Under the pieces are notes generated by a model, which saw only the letters and a program-made list of their open reading frames with translations, searched no databases and was not told the DNA's origin. A program made the position numbers and the translations under genes. DNA of 33,587 bases from Myxococcales bacterium (lineage in GTDB: Bacteria > Myxococcota_A > Polyangia > Haliangiales > Haliangiaceae), in assembly GCA_024222395.1 (NCBI GenBank), contig JAAEPE010000361.1, positions 1-33,587 on the forward strand. Direction: 5' to 3'. Position 1 is the first letter of the stretch. Every line of letters begins with the position of its first letter. Shown here piece by piece: positions 17,531 through 24,771 of this stretch.

Positions 17531-18469
17531 TCAGAGACTCTTCAGCACCGATTCAGCAGCGCTGTAGGGGTCTTGTTCCCGCTTCACCACACTCGCGGCC
17601 AGGCCCTCAAGCCCTCCCTGGGCCCGCAGAGCCGCGTTTGCACGATCCGCGAGCAGCCCCCGCACTAGTTCCCCAATATGCGCCATCGCACGCTCTGTCT
17701 TGCGCTGGATTTCGTGTGCGCCCATGCGCTCCCGATGCTCGTCAATCGCGCGCACGACATCCGCTACGCCCGACTCCGGCCGGGTCCCCTGAGTGGCGAT
17801 TGCCTTGACGATTTCCACATCTTGACGCCCAACAACTCCTCGGAGGTCGAGCATTTGAAAGAGATCCCGAACCGCTCGATCAGCACCGTCCCGGTCAGCC
17901 TTGTTCACAACCAACACGTCCGCGATCTCAAGAATGCCTGCCTTGATGGCCTGAATATCATCGCCGAGGCCGGGCACCGTGACCACGACCGAGGTGTAGG
18001 CAGTCTTCATGACCTCAATCTCGTCTTGGCCCACTCCAACGGTTTCGATGATGATCCGCTCATAGCCCATTGCGTCCAACACGGAAGCAACATCAAAGGT
18101 CGAACGCGAGAGACCACCCAACTGGCCGCGGGTCGCCAGCGAACGGATGAAAACCCCCTCGTCACTCGCGTGCCGCTGCATGCGAATACGATCGCCGAGA
18201 ATGGCGCCACCGGAGAAGGGTGACGTCGGATCTACAGCCACAACACCAACTCGGAGCCTGGCTTGCCGATAGAGGGTGATGAGAGCGTCTACAAGGGTGG
18301 ACTTGCCGGCCCCGGGATTGCCTGTGATGCCAATGATGTAGCCCTTGCCAGTATGAGGATGCAGCGCCTTGAGTTCCTCTATCGCCCCGGGCAGCCGATC
18401 GTCAAGGTCTCGCATGAGCCTCGCAGCAGAGCGAACATCGCCTTCTAGCACCTTCTCTATTCGAGACAT
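17531..18469 (-). CDS. meaB: MeaB-type GTPase, methylmalonyl-CoA mutase chaperone
   Basis: The 312-residue G3E-family GTPase has Walker A GNPGAGKST (50-58), VVAVDPTSPFSGGAILGDR, the switch region IIETVGVGQDEIEV and the guanine-specificity motif NKAD. MeaB binds the mutase, gates delivery of adenosylcobalamin and protects or ejects damaged cofactor. It starts at an ATG sharing one base with the stop of the upstream bicupin gene (TAATG), so it is coupled to it. It is the last gene of the acyl-CoA operon that also encodes the B12-binding mutase subunit. Confidence 0.95.
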   Translation of the reverse strand: MSRIEKVLEGDVRSAARLMRDLDDRLPGAIEELKALHPHTGKGYIIGITGNPGAGKSTLVDALITLYRQARLRVGVVAVDPTSPFSGGAILGDRIRMQRHASDEGVFIRSLATRGQLGGLSRSTFDVASVLDAMGYERIIIETVGVGQDEIEVMKTAYTSVVVTVPGLGDDIQAIKAGILEIADVLVVNKADRDGADRAVRDLFQMLDLRGVVGRQDVEIVKAIATQGTRPESGVADVVRAIDEHRERMGAHEIQRKTERAMAHIGELVRGLLADRANAALRAQGGLEGLAASVVKREQDPYSAAESVLKSL

Positions 18470-19689
18470 TACCTTCTCCCTGACGTAGCTGCCGATACAG
18501 CACCCTTGAATCGCTGCTCTGGGCCGGCGGGCGCGTAGAACTGCAACGCCTTGAATTGCTCAGTACCTACGATTCGGGCTCCGTGTTCGACGTTCTTGGG
18601 TAGTTGAATCGCATCCCCTGCCTGTACCTGAATCTCGCGCCCTGCAACTTGCATCCTCGCCCCGCCTTCGAGAACCAGAAGATACTCCGAAGAGTTCGCA
18701 TGGCGATGCAATGGAATTTCAGCCCCGACCTCGGCCGTTATCGCACCAATGTAGGCCGAGGAATCCTTGCTCATCGCCTCATCAATGATGATGCGCACTT
18801 GGGCTTTGCCACCGGCAATCTGAAGAACCTGAGCGGATGCAGCGGTTCGCACGAGTGGCCTCGAGCCTCGCCGTGGCAGTTCCCCTGCAAATGGTGTCGT
18901 GCCCTCGGCACGTGCTGAGTCTTTGAATCGCCCTTCCGGGCCACCCGGTGCATAGAGCTGCACGAGTTCAGTTGTCTCATCGCCCTCCTGAGTGAAGCCG
19001 TGCACAACGCCAGCCGGAATGTACACAGCACTGCCAGGCCCTACCTCTTGCGCCCCTCCGACTCCCAACACCTGACCATGCCCCCTAAGAACAAATAGCA
19101 GCTCGGCACTAGAGTGCGTGTGCAACGGTACGTTCACGCCCTCTCTCGCTGACAAGACTGTCATTGCCGCCTGGACGTTACCGCTATTGGCCTCGTTAAT
19201 GAGAATTTGCGCGTCGAGCTTGCCAGCAGCCAAGCTATGCCTTTGAGCGTGGGCCAGAGCAACGCTGTACTGCGCAGTCGGGGCCACGAAGTCGAAAGGT
19301 GGCAACTGAATGCGATCGCCCTCGGCGAAGACCTCCGGCCATCGGTAGCTCTCCCATAGAGAAAGCAGACAATCTGTGAGGACTTCGTCGCCTACGCTCT
19401 CCTCGATCAGTGCAACCTTGGCAGTACCAGCGGCGCCAATCTCAAGTGCAACAACGACCTGCCCTTCGAGACGATAGTCGTCTGCAGCGCCACGCGCCCA
19501 GCAGGTATGCACGGCCGGGCTAAACTCGTTTATCGCAGCAGCGATGGCCTGAATCTGCACCGCCTCGACGTCCTCCTCGCTCCCGCCATCGAGCGAAGAG
19601 GCGTTAGGTGGAGCCGGGGTACGATTCGTCCCGCCACACGAGGCGAGAAGCGCGACTATCCCTCCAGCGAGACGTTGTCGGAAACCCAT
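18469..19689 (-). CDS. Predicted lipoprotein: AgmX/PglI-like domain fused to two cupins
   Basis: The 406-residue protein begins with a signal peptide ending in the lipobox LLASC (Cys18). Residues ~43-135 match the AgmX/PglI C-terminal (TonB-like) pattern: a helix ending HTCWARG, then LEGQVVVALEIGAAGTAKVA, a conserved Cys in VLTDCLLSLWESYRWP, and a final strand. Residues ~155-245 and ~285-400 are two cupin domains with intact metal-binding sets: His190, His192, Glu196, His230 and His328, His330, Glu335, His369. Each cupin is followed by the same phrase YAP(G/A)GPE(G/Q)RFK, indicating internal duplication. No substrate is known. It overlaps the 3' end of mcmB by 34 bases and the start of meaB by one, so it is embedded in the mutase operon. 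The fusion is unusual for a cytoplasmic pathway. Confidence 0.8.
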   Translation of the reverse strand: MGFRQRLAGGIVALLASCGGTNRTPAPPNASSLDGGSEEDVEAVQIQAIAAAINEFSPAVHTCWARGAADDYRLEGQVVVALEIGAAGTAKVALIEESVGDEVLTDCLLSLWESYRWPEVFAEGDRIQLPPFDFVAPTAQYSVALAHAQRHSLAAGKLDAQILINEANSGNVQAAMTVLSAREGVNVPLHTHSSAELLFVLRGHGQVLGVGGAQEVGPGSAVYIPAGVVHGFTQEGDETTELVQLYAPGGPEGRFKDSARAEGTTPFAGELPRRGSRPLVRTAASAQVLQIAGGKAQVRIIIDEAMSKDSSAYIGAITAEVGAEIPLHRHANSSEYLLVLEGGARMQVAGREIQVQAGDAIQLPKNVEHGARIVGTEQFKALQFYAPAGPEQRFKGAVSAATSGRR

Positions 19690-20066
19690 TGACCAATTTC
19701 CTGGGTCGTCGCCCCGGGCTTGAAGATCTTCGCGACTCCATTCTTGAGTAGCTCAATCACATCCTCATCGGGAATGATGCCTCCGCCGAACACAATCACA
19801 TCACCCGCGCCTTGTTTCTTAAGTGCCTCGATGACGGCAGGAAAGAGCGTCATGTGAGCTCCGGACATGATCGAGAGCCCCACCGCATCTACGGCCTCTT
19901 GCACAGCCGCCGTCGCAATCATGGCCGGAGTTTGATGCAGGCCTGTGTAAACAACCTCATGACCGGCATCCGCAAGCGCCCGCGCGACCACCTTGGCTCC
20001 GCGGTCATGGCCATCGAGCCCCGGCTTTGCCACCAGAATGCGTCGTTTTCGCAGTGTCTCACTCAT
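19656..20066 (-). CDS. mcmB: Methylmalonyl-CoA mutase, B12-binding small subunit
   Basis: The 136-residue protein is a stand-alone cobalamin-binding domain: KPGLDGHDRGAKVVA carries DxHxxG with His20 as the lower axial cobalt ligand. It also has VGLSIMSGAHMTLFP and VIVFGGGIIPDED. It partners the catalytic subunit encoded at 13791-15380 on the other strand. It starts at an ATG overlapping the stop of the acyl-CoA dehydrogenase gene (ATGA) and its 3' end overlaps the bicupin gene. Confidence 0.94.
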   Translation of the reverse strand: MSETLRKRRILVAKPGLDGHDRGAKVVARALADAGHEVVYTGLHQTPAMIATAAVQEAVDAVGLSIMSGAHMTLFPAVIEALKKQGAGDVIVFGGGIIPDEDVIELLKNGVAKIFKPGATTQEIGQWVSDNVSLEG

Positions 20067-21214
20067 TTGGATGCTTCCTTGATTAGTTGTCGCGCAATGA
20101 CGATACGCTGAATCTCACTAGTGCCCTCGTAGATTCGAGTAACCCGCACGTCGCGGTAAAATCGCTCCAAAGGGAAGTCCTGTGTGTAACCGTTGCCGCC
20201 GTGAATCTGAATCGCTTCGTCGCAAATCTCGCAGGCCTTCTCCGTGGCAAAGACCTTCGCCATAGAGGCCTCCTTCGAAAAGGGAAGCTTGCGGTCCTTC
20301 ATCCAGGCCGCGCGCATGATGAGGAGTTTGGACGCCTCAAGCTTGGTGGCCATATCCGCGAGCTTGTTGGCGATAGCCTGATGGCGAATGATGGGCTGGC
20401 CAAATTGCTCGCGCTCTTGGGCATACGCAAGCGAAGCCTCAAGCGCGGCCGTCGCCACCCCCAGAGCCTGCGAGGAGATGCCAATTCGACCTCCGTCAAG
20501 CGCTGCCATAGCCAGCTTGAAGCCCATGCCCTCCGTGCCGAGCATGGCGTCTTCACCGACAAGGACGTCTTCAAAGCCAAGCTGCACGGTCGTTGACCCC
20601 CGAAGGCCCATCTTGTGCTCAGCACTGACTACCTCGAGGCCTTTGACGCCTCCCTCTACGATGAAGGCGCTAATGCCCCGTGTGCCAGCCTCCTTGTCGG
20701 TGATAGCCCAGACGATCATCACGCCGGCTTTGTCGCCGTGACTGATCCATTGCTTGTCTCCCTTTATGCGCCAGCCCCCGTCGATCTTGGTAGCGGATGT
20801 GCGCATTGCTGAGGGATCGGAGCCAGCCTGGGGTTCGCTCAGGGCAAAGGCGCCACAGACGGCCTCTCCACTGGTGATCTTTGAGACATGGCGTTTTTTC
20901 TGCTCATCAGTCCCATAGGCGCTGATTAGCTCGGCGACCATATTGGTTACCGAAACCGTCACTGCAACTGAGGCATCGACTTTGGCCAATTCTTGCATGA
21001 CTACCGAAAACGCAAGAGCGCCGGCCTCAGCGCCACCGTAAGCATCTGGGACGTTCACGCCCATGAGCCCAAGCTCCGCCAATGCCCCTAGTTCCTTCAG
21101 AGGGAACTCTCCTGAGAGGTCCCTGGCCGCCGCCTGTGGCAAGAGTTCGCGTTGGGCAAAGTCTCGTGCCGTTTGGCGAATCATTTCCTGCTCGTCGTTG
21201 AGTGCAAAATCCAC
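20063..21214 (-). CDS. Acyl-CoA dehydrogenase (short-chain type) 1
   Basis: The 383-residue flavoprotein has the standard acyl-CoA dehydrogenase order: N-terminal helical domain (MDFALNDEQEMIRQTARDFA), the FAD/substrate strand AFALSEPQAGSDPSAM, KQWISHGDKAGV, and a C-terminal helical domain with QFGQPIIRHQAIANKLADMA. The catalytic base is Glu363 in RIYEGTSEIQR, as in short-chain, butyryl- and 2-methyl-branched-chain enzymes. It introduces the trans-2 double bond into acyl-CoA and passes electrons to ETF. It shares ~half its residues with the second dehydrogenase at 22476-23621, so they are probably paralogues with different chain preference. It lies between an AgmX-type lipoprotein gene and mcmB. 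Confidence 0.94.
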   Translation of the reverse strand: MDFALNDEQEMIRQTARDFAQRELLPQAAARDLSGEFPLKELGALAELGLMGVNVPDAYGGAEAGALAFSVVMQELAKVDASVAVTVSVTNMVAELISAYGTDEQKKRHVSKITSGEAVCGAFALSEPQAGSDPSAMRTSATKIDGGWRIKGDKQWISHGDKAGVMIVWAITDKEAGTRGISAFIVEGGVKGLEVVSAEHKMGLRGSTTVQLGFEDVLVGEDAMLGTEGMGFKLAMAALDGGRIGISSQALGVATAALEASLAYAQEREQFGQPIIRHQAIANKLADMATKLEASKLLIMRAAWMKDRKLPFSKEASMAKVFATEKACEICDEAIQIHGGNGYTQDFPLERFYRDVRVTRIYEGTSEIQRIVIARQLIKEASK

Positions 21215-21217
21215 GTC

Positions 21218-22033
21218 TTACTCCGGGTTGTAGCGAAAGCCCAGCTTGGCGATCTTGCCAAGCGGATCGGTGAGAGTCCACGCGCTCACCTTTGTAGCTG
21301 CGCAATCGGCCCAATCGGCCTCGATGCCATCCTTGTGAGGCGAGGCAAAGCCCACAGATTCGACAACACCTCGATTCCCCAAGTAGAGGGTCACCCAGAC
21401 GTTCTTGGGATCGGCAGCGCTTGACTCTCCAGCGCAAGCCGAGAGTTCAAGAGGCATCGCCCCGAGAGCCTCTTCGGCTTTCTCCTCGCTCCACCAATTC
21501 GCAATTCGCCTGGCTTCGAAATCAAGCGGCAGGCTGAATTCCGCCTCTCCACCCTTTGGCTTCTTGAACTTCATTATTTGGCTCTCGCCTAGAAGGCACT
21601 TCTCGACCTTCCAAGAACCGACACTGCTCTTCGAAGCATTCACGCTCTTCACGCTGCCATCGCGAGCTACCGTGAAGCTCAGCTCGACCTGCCCGCCAAG
21701 AAACTTCTTGCGTTTTGCCGCGGTTTGAAAGCAGCGAGCGAGAGCCTCTGATCGCCGCCCCACCCCTGTCTGAATGTCGTAGGGATCGAGATGTCCTTTG
21801 AGCCCCTCAATGGAGACGTCGTCGTCATCATCATCATCATCATCATCGTCCATTCCAGGAACTTGCGAGCGGCGGCGAGTCGGCCCGTCATCGTCGCCAT
21901 CGGAGATCTCCGTAGAGGAAGCCTCGGTCTTTTTCTCAGAACCGCCGCAAGCCACGCTACCGATCGCGAGCGCGGCAGCAAGCCATAGAGCGAGACCTTC
22001 AAATTGATACAACATGGGGAATTCCAATCGCAC
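21218..22033 (-). CDS. Lipoprotein with tandem AgmX/PglI-like domains and poly-Asp tract
   Basis: This 271-residue protein has a signal peptide with lipobox GSVAC (Cys29), then an acidic linker ending in a run of 11 Asp. Two TonB-like AgmX/PglI-type units follow: ~90-180 (ALARCFQTAAKR, GGQVELSFTVARDGSVKSV, WKVEKCLLGES, FSLPLDF) and ~195-270 (LELSACAG, VWVTLYLGNRGVVESVGF, WADCAATKVSAW, LGFRY). Each has the conserved Cys pair. The role of this fold in Myxococcota is not established; AgmX and PglI were linked to gliding. The start is GTG 22033, three bases after the previous stop; ATG 22015 is an alternative. It lies 3 bases before the downstream dehydrogenase gene. Confidence 0.78.
   Translation of the reverse strand: MRLEFPMLYQFEGLALWLAAALAIGSVACGGSEKKTEASSTEISDGDDDGPTRRRSQVPGMDDDDDDDDDDDVSIEGLKGHLDPYDIQTGVGRRSEALARCFQTAAKRKKFLGGQVELSFTVARDGSVKSVNASKSSVGSWKVEKCLLGESQIMKFKKPKGGEAEFSLPLDFEARRIANWWSEEKAEEALGAMPLELSACAGESSAADPKNVWVTLYLGNRGVVESVGFASPHKDGIEADWADCAATKVSAWTLTDPLGKIAKLGFRYNPE
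21818..21853. repeat. TCA/TCG trinucleotide repeat encoding poly-Asp
   Basis: A run of TCA/TCG triplets on plus encodes eleven consecutive Asp residues of the minus-strand lipoprotein. It is a simple-sequence tract that could vary in copy number by slippage while staying in frame. Bounds are approximate. Confidence 0.6.
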
Positions 22034-22036
22034 TTT

Positions 22037-22474
22037 CTAGAAGCGCTGAAGTTTGAAACCGTAGGAATACTCAAGCGGAATCGGAAGCGTTATGAACTCC
22101 CATCGCTGCACACTTTCGATGACACACGTCTCTAGAGCTTTTGAACGTTTGCTCGAGCCTAGTATCCTCACCTTCGAAGGAGAACCGTCGGGTTGAATCA
22201 CCAAGCCGACGCTCACCTGAACACGCTCATTCGGGTCAACTTCGCCAGACTCAACCGCAATCGGGAAACAGCGAGCGACAGACGAGGCCCTGCGCTCAAA
22301 GATGCTCTTGATTTCCTCGATCTTCTCCACGGGTACCAGTTCCACCTCCTCATCATCCACTTCCTCGGACACTTCGGGTTCAGGCGCCTCGGGCTTTTTC
22401 TCAGAGCCACCACAACCCAACGCCACCAAGGCACCTACCAACACAACCTTGTTTCGCCATTCGATGCATCCCAT
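22037..22474 (-). CDS. Lipoprotein with single AgmX/PglI-like domain
   Basis: The 145-residue protein has a short signal peptide with lipobox LVALGC (Cys21), then an acidic, Pro/Glu-rich linker. One AgmX/PglI-type domain follows: IFERRASSVARCFPIAVE, VQVSVGLVIQPDGSPSKVRI, ALETCVIESVQRWEF and a final strand YGFKLQRF. After the lipid Cys it shares GGSEKK with its neighbour at 21218-22033, so the two are likely duplicates. I chose the ATG at 22474 with GAAGGG eight bases upstream; a GTG at 22483 is also in frame. It follows the second acyl-CoA dehydrogenase gene with essentially no gap. Confidence 0.78.
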   Translation of the reverse strand: MGCIEWRNKVVLVGALVALGCGGSEKKPEAPEPEVSEEVDDEEVELVPVEKIEEIKSIFERRASSVARCFPIAVESGEVDPNERVQVSVGLVIQPDGSPSKVRILGSSKRSKALETCVIESVQRWEFITLPIPLEYSYGFKLQRF

Positions 22475-22475
22475 C

Positions 22476-23621
22476 TCAGCCACCCTTCCGCATGTAGTTG
22501 GTAATCACCAGCCGCTGAATCTCGCTGGTCCCCTCGTAGATTTCGGTAATCTTCGCATCCCGAAAATGTCGTTCCGCCGGGTACTCGGTTACATAACCGT
22601 TGCCACCAAAAATCTGAATGCACTCGCGCCCAGCCTTGTTCGCAACATCCGAGGCGAAGAGCTTCGCCATCGCAGCGGCCTTTCCGTAGGGCTCCCCATT
22701 GTCCTTGAGTTGGGCCGCCTTCAAGACAAGTAGGCGCGCTGCATCAATCTCCGTGGCCATATCAGCGAGCTTCCACTGAATACTCTGATGTTCAGCAATG
22801 GGCTTCCCGAAAGTCCTGCGCTGCAACGCGTATTCAAACCCATCCTCGAGACACGCACGTGCGATACCGAGCGCTTGGGCAGCGATGCCAATCCGCCCGC
22901 CGTCGAGCGTCGTCATCGCAACTTTGAATCCCTGCCCGACACCGCCGAGGAGTGCATTTTTCGGCAGACGGACATTCTCCAGAAAGATCTGACAAGACTT
23001 CGAACCGCGGATGCCGAGTTTGTCGTCCGGTGGCGATGTGCTCACGCCCTTTGCATCCATGGGCAGTATGAAGGCACTGATGCCGCGATGGCCCTGCGCC
23101 TTGTCTGTCATCGCCATCAGTACGCAGACATCCGCTACCGGGCCATTGGTGATCCAATTCTTGGTGCCGCTGACAACCCACTCATCGCCGTCGAGGGTCG
23201 CAATAGCCGTCTGCGCAGCGGCATCGGATCCGGCTTCCGGTTCAGAGATGGCGAAGCACCCAAGCTTCTTCCCCTGAGCGAGCAGAGGCAGCCACTCGCG
23301 CTTCTGCGCATCGCTTCCGAAGTGAGCAATCGGATCACAAACCAGCGAGTTGTTCACACTCATGATCACTGCAGTCGATGCGCAGGCCCGGGCTACTTCC
23401 TCGATGGCCAAGGCGTAGGAAACACAGTCCATGCCTGAGCCGCCGTGCTCGTCCGCAACCGCTACGCCCATCAAGCCGATCTGGGCCATCTTGTCGACGA
23501 GCTCCTTGGGATGCCTGTGTTCCGAGTCGATCTTCGCCGCCAAAGGCAGCACCTCGCTCTTAGCAAAATCCCTCGCGGTCTTTTGCAGAAACTGTTGCTC
23601 TTCGCTGAGACTAAAGTCCAC
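22476..23621 (-). CDS. Acyl-CoA dehydrogenase (short-chain type) 2
   Basis: The 381-residue protein has all acyl-CoA dehydrogenase landmarks: VDFSLSEEQQFLQKTARDFA, CFAISEPEAGSDAAAQ, TKNWITNG, TFGKPIAEHQSIQWKLADMA and FGGNGYVTEYPAERHFRDA. The catalytic base Glu363 is in EIYEGTSEIQR. The family oxidises short-chain acyl-CoA (butyryl or related) to the 2-enoyl form. I chose the GTG at 23621 because GAGGA lies seven bases upstream and gives the usual N-terminus; a TTG at 23627 is too close to that site. It follows the crotonase remnant and precedes the AgmX-type lipoproteins. Confidence 0.94.
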   Translation of the reverse strand: MDFSLSEEQQFLQKTARDFAKSEVLPLAAKIDSEHRHPKELVDKMAQIGLMGVAVADEHGGSGMDCVSYALAIEEVARACASTAVIMSVNNSLVCDPIAHFGSDAQKREWLPLLAQGKKLGCFAISEPEAGSDAAAQTAIATLDGDEWVVSGTKNWITNGPVADVCVLMAMTDKAQGHRGISAFILPMDAKGVSTSPPDDKLGIRGSKSCQIFLENVRLPKNALLGGVGQGFKVAMTTLDGGRIGIAAQALGIARACLEDGFEYALQRRTFGKPIAEHQSIQWKLADMATEIDAARLLVLKAAQLKDNGEPYGKAAAMAKLFASDVANKAGRECIQIFGGNGYVTEYPAERHFRDAKITEIYEGTSEIQRLVITNYMRKGG

Positions 23622-23663
23622 GTTCAAATCCTCGTCTTGGGGGCACTGCTCGTCTTTGGAAAA

Positions 23664-23897
23664 CTAATTACCGCGAAACACTGCGTCGCGCTTCTCTAGG
23701 AACGCCGCCATGCCTTCGTGCTGGTCGCCGGTACTAAACAAATTGGCGAAGGCGAGTTGCTCAAATCGGTTTCCCTGATCGAGTGTCATCGAGAGCCCCT
23801 CGTGAATGGTGCGCTTCGCTGCAGCCACTGCCAGCGGGCCGTTGGCGATGATCCTCTTTGCTATCGCAATACCGACTGTCAGCAACTCGTACTGCAT
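23664..23897 (-). pseudogene. Truncated enoyl-CoA hydratase (crotonase), C-terminal third only
   Basis: The 77-residue product matches only the C-terminus of crotonases: AIAKRIIANGPLAVAAAKRT, then LSMTLDQGNRFEQLAFANLF and STGDQHEGMAAFLEKR, ending VFRGN. Full enzymes have about 260 residues; the acyl-binding and catalytic Glu region is missing. Its ATG directly follows the dehydrogenase stop (TAGATG), so the missing ~180 codons were removed cleanly, with no frameshifted upstream remains. The function of a full copy would be hydration of 2-enoyl-CoA between the dehydrogenases and 3-hydroxyacyl-CoA dehydrogenase of this operon. A retained oligomer-interface peptide is possible, but loss of function is more likely. 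No other crotonase gene lies in the window. Confidence 0.8.
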
Positions 23898-24770
23898 CTA
23901 GGCTTTCTTTCCCTGTGCGTCGTAGGTGTAGAAGCCGCGCCCCGCCTTGCGGCCGAGCCAGCCAGCAGCCACGTGCTGCTTGAGAAGTGGGCATGGGCGG
24001 TACTTGTCATCACCGAGTTCTGTGTGCAGAACGTTGGCGATTGCCAAGCAGGTATCGAGGCCAATGAGGTCTGAGAGCTCAAGCGGCCCCATTGGGTGAT
24101 TGAGGCCGAGCTTCACACCAACGTCAATGTCCTCGACGCTGCCGAGCCCCTCGTACAAGGCGAAACACGCCTCATTGATGAGCGGGATGAGCACGCGGTT
24201 CACGATGAAGCCGGGGATATCGCGCGCTGCAACGGTAGTCTTGTTGAAGCGCCTTGCCAGAGCAACTGTAGTTTCGTACGTCGCGTCGTCTGTCGGAAGA
24301 CCACGGACAATCTCAACAAGCTTCATGACCGGCACAGGGTTCATGAAGTGCATGCCAATCACCTTCTCAGGCCGATTCGTGCAGGCACCAATCTTGGTGA
24401 TGGAAATTGACGAGGTATTGGAAGCGAGAATCGCTTCCGTCTTCGTCACTTCACTGAGCTTCGTGAAGATCTCAATCTTGATGTCCTCACGCTCCGGAGC
24501 AGCCTCGACCACGAAGTCGCAGGGGGCGAGGTCGTTGTAGTCGGACCTAGGCGCAATGCGAGCGAGGGCCCCGGCCTTCACTTCAGCCGATATCTTCTCC
24601 TTCGCAACCAAGCGATCCAGGGCACGCCCTAGCCTCTCGATGGCTTTCTCAGCCATTTCCAGATTTGCGTCCAAGAGGATCACATCGAGTCCCGCCTGAG
24701 CTGCCACTTGAGCGATGCCCCGGCCCATTTGGCCTGCACCGACAACACCAATTGTTTGAATTTCGCTCAT
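23898..24770 (-). CDS. hbd: 3-hydroxybutyryl-CoA dehydrogenase
   Basis: The 290-residue enzyme has the NAD-binding motif VVGAGQMGRGIAQ (GxGxxG at 11-16), the catalytic region VIGMHFMNPVPVMKLVEIV with His141 and Glu153, the serine motif ASNTSSIS, and GFIVNRVLIPLINEA with C-terminal NHPMGPLELSDLIGLD. It oxidises (S)-3-hydroxyacyl-CoA to 3-oxoacyl-CoA with NAD. I chose the ATG at 24770, one base after the thiolase stop, where homology begins; upstream in-frame residues lie in thiolase coding sequence. Its stop is immediately followed by the crotonase remnant. Confidence 0.95.
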   Translation of the reverse strand: MSEIQTIGVVGAGQMGRGIAQVAAQAGLDVILLDANLEMAEKAIERLGRALDRLVAKEKISAEVKAGALARIAPRSDYNDLAPCDFVVEAAPEREDIKIEIFTKLSEVTKTEAILASNTSSISITKIGACTNRPEKVIGMHFMNPVPVMKLVEIVRGLPTDDATYETTVALARRFNKTTVAARDIPGFIVNRVLIPLINEACFALYEGLGSVEDIDVGVKLGLNHPMGPLELSDLIGLDTCLAIANVLHTELGDDKYRPCPLLKQHVAAGWLGRKAGRGFYTYDAQGKKA

Positions 24771-24771
24771 A

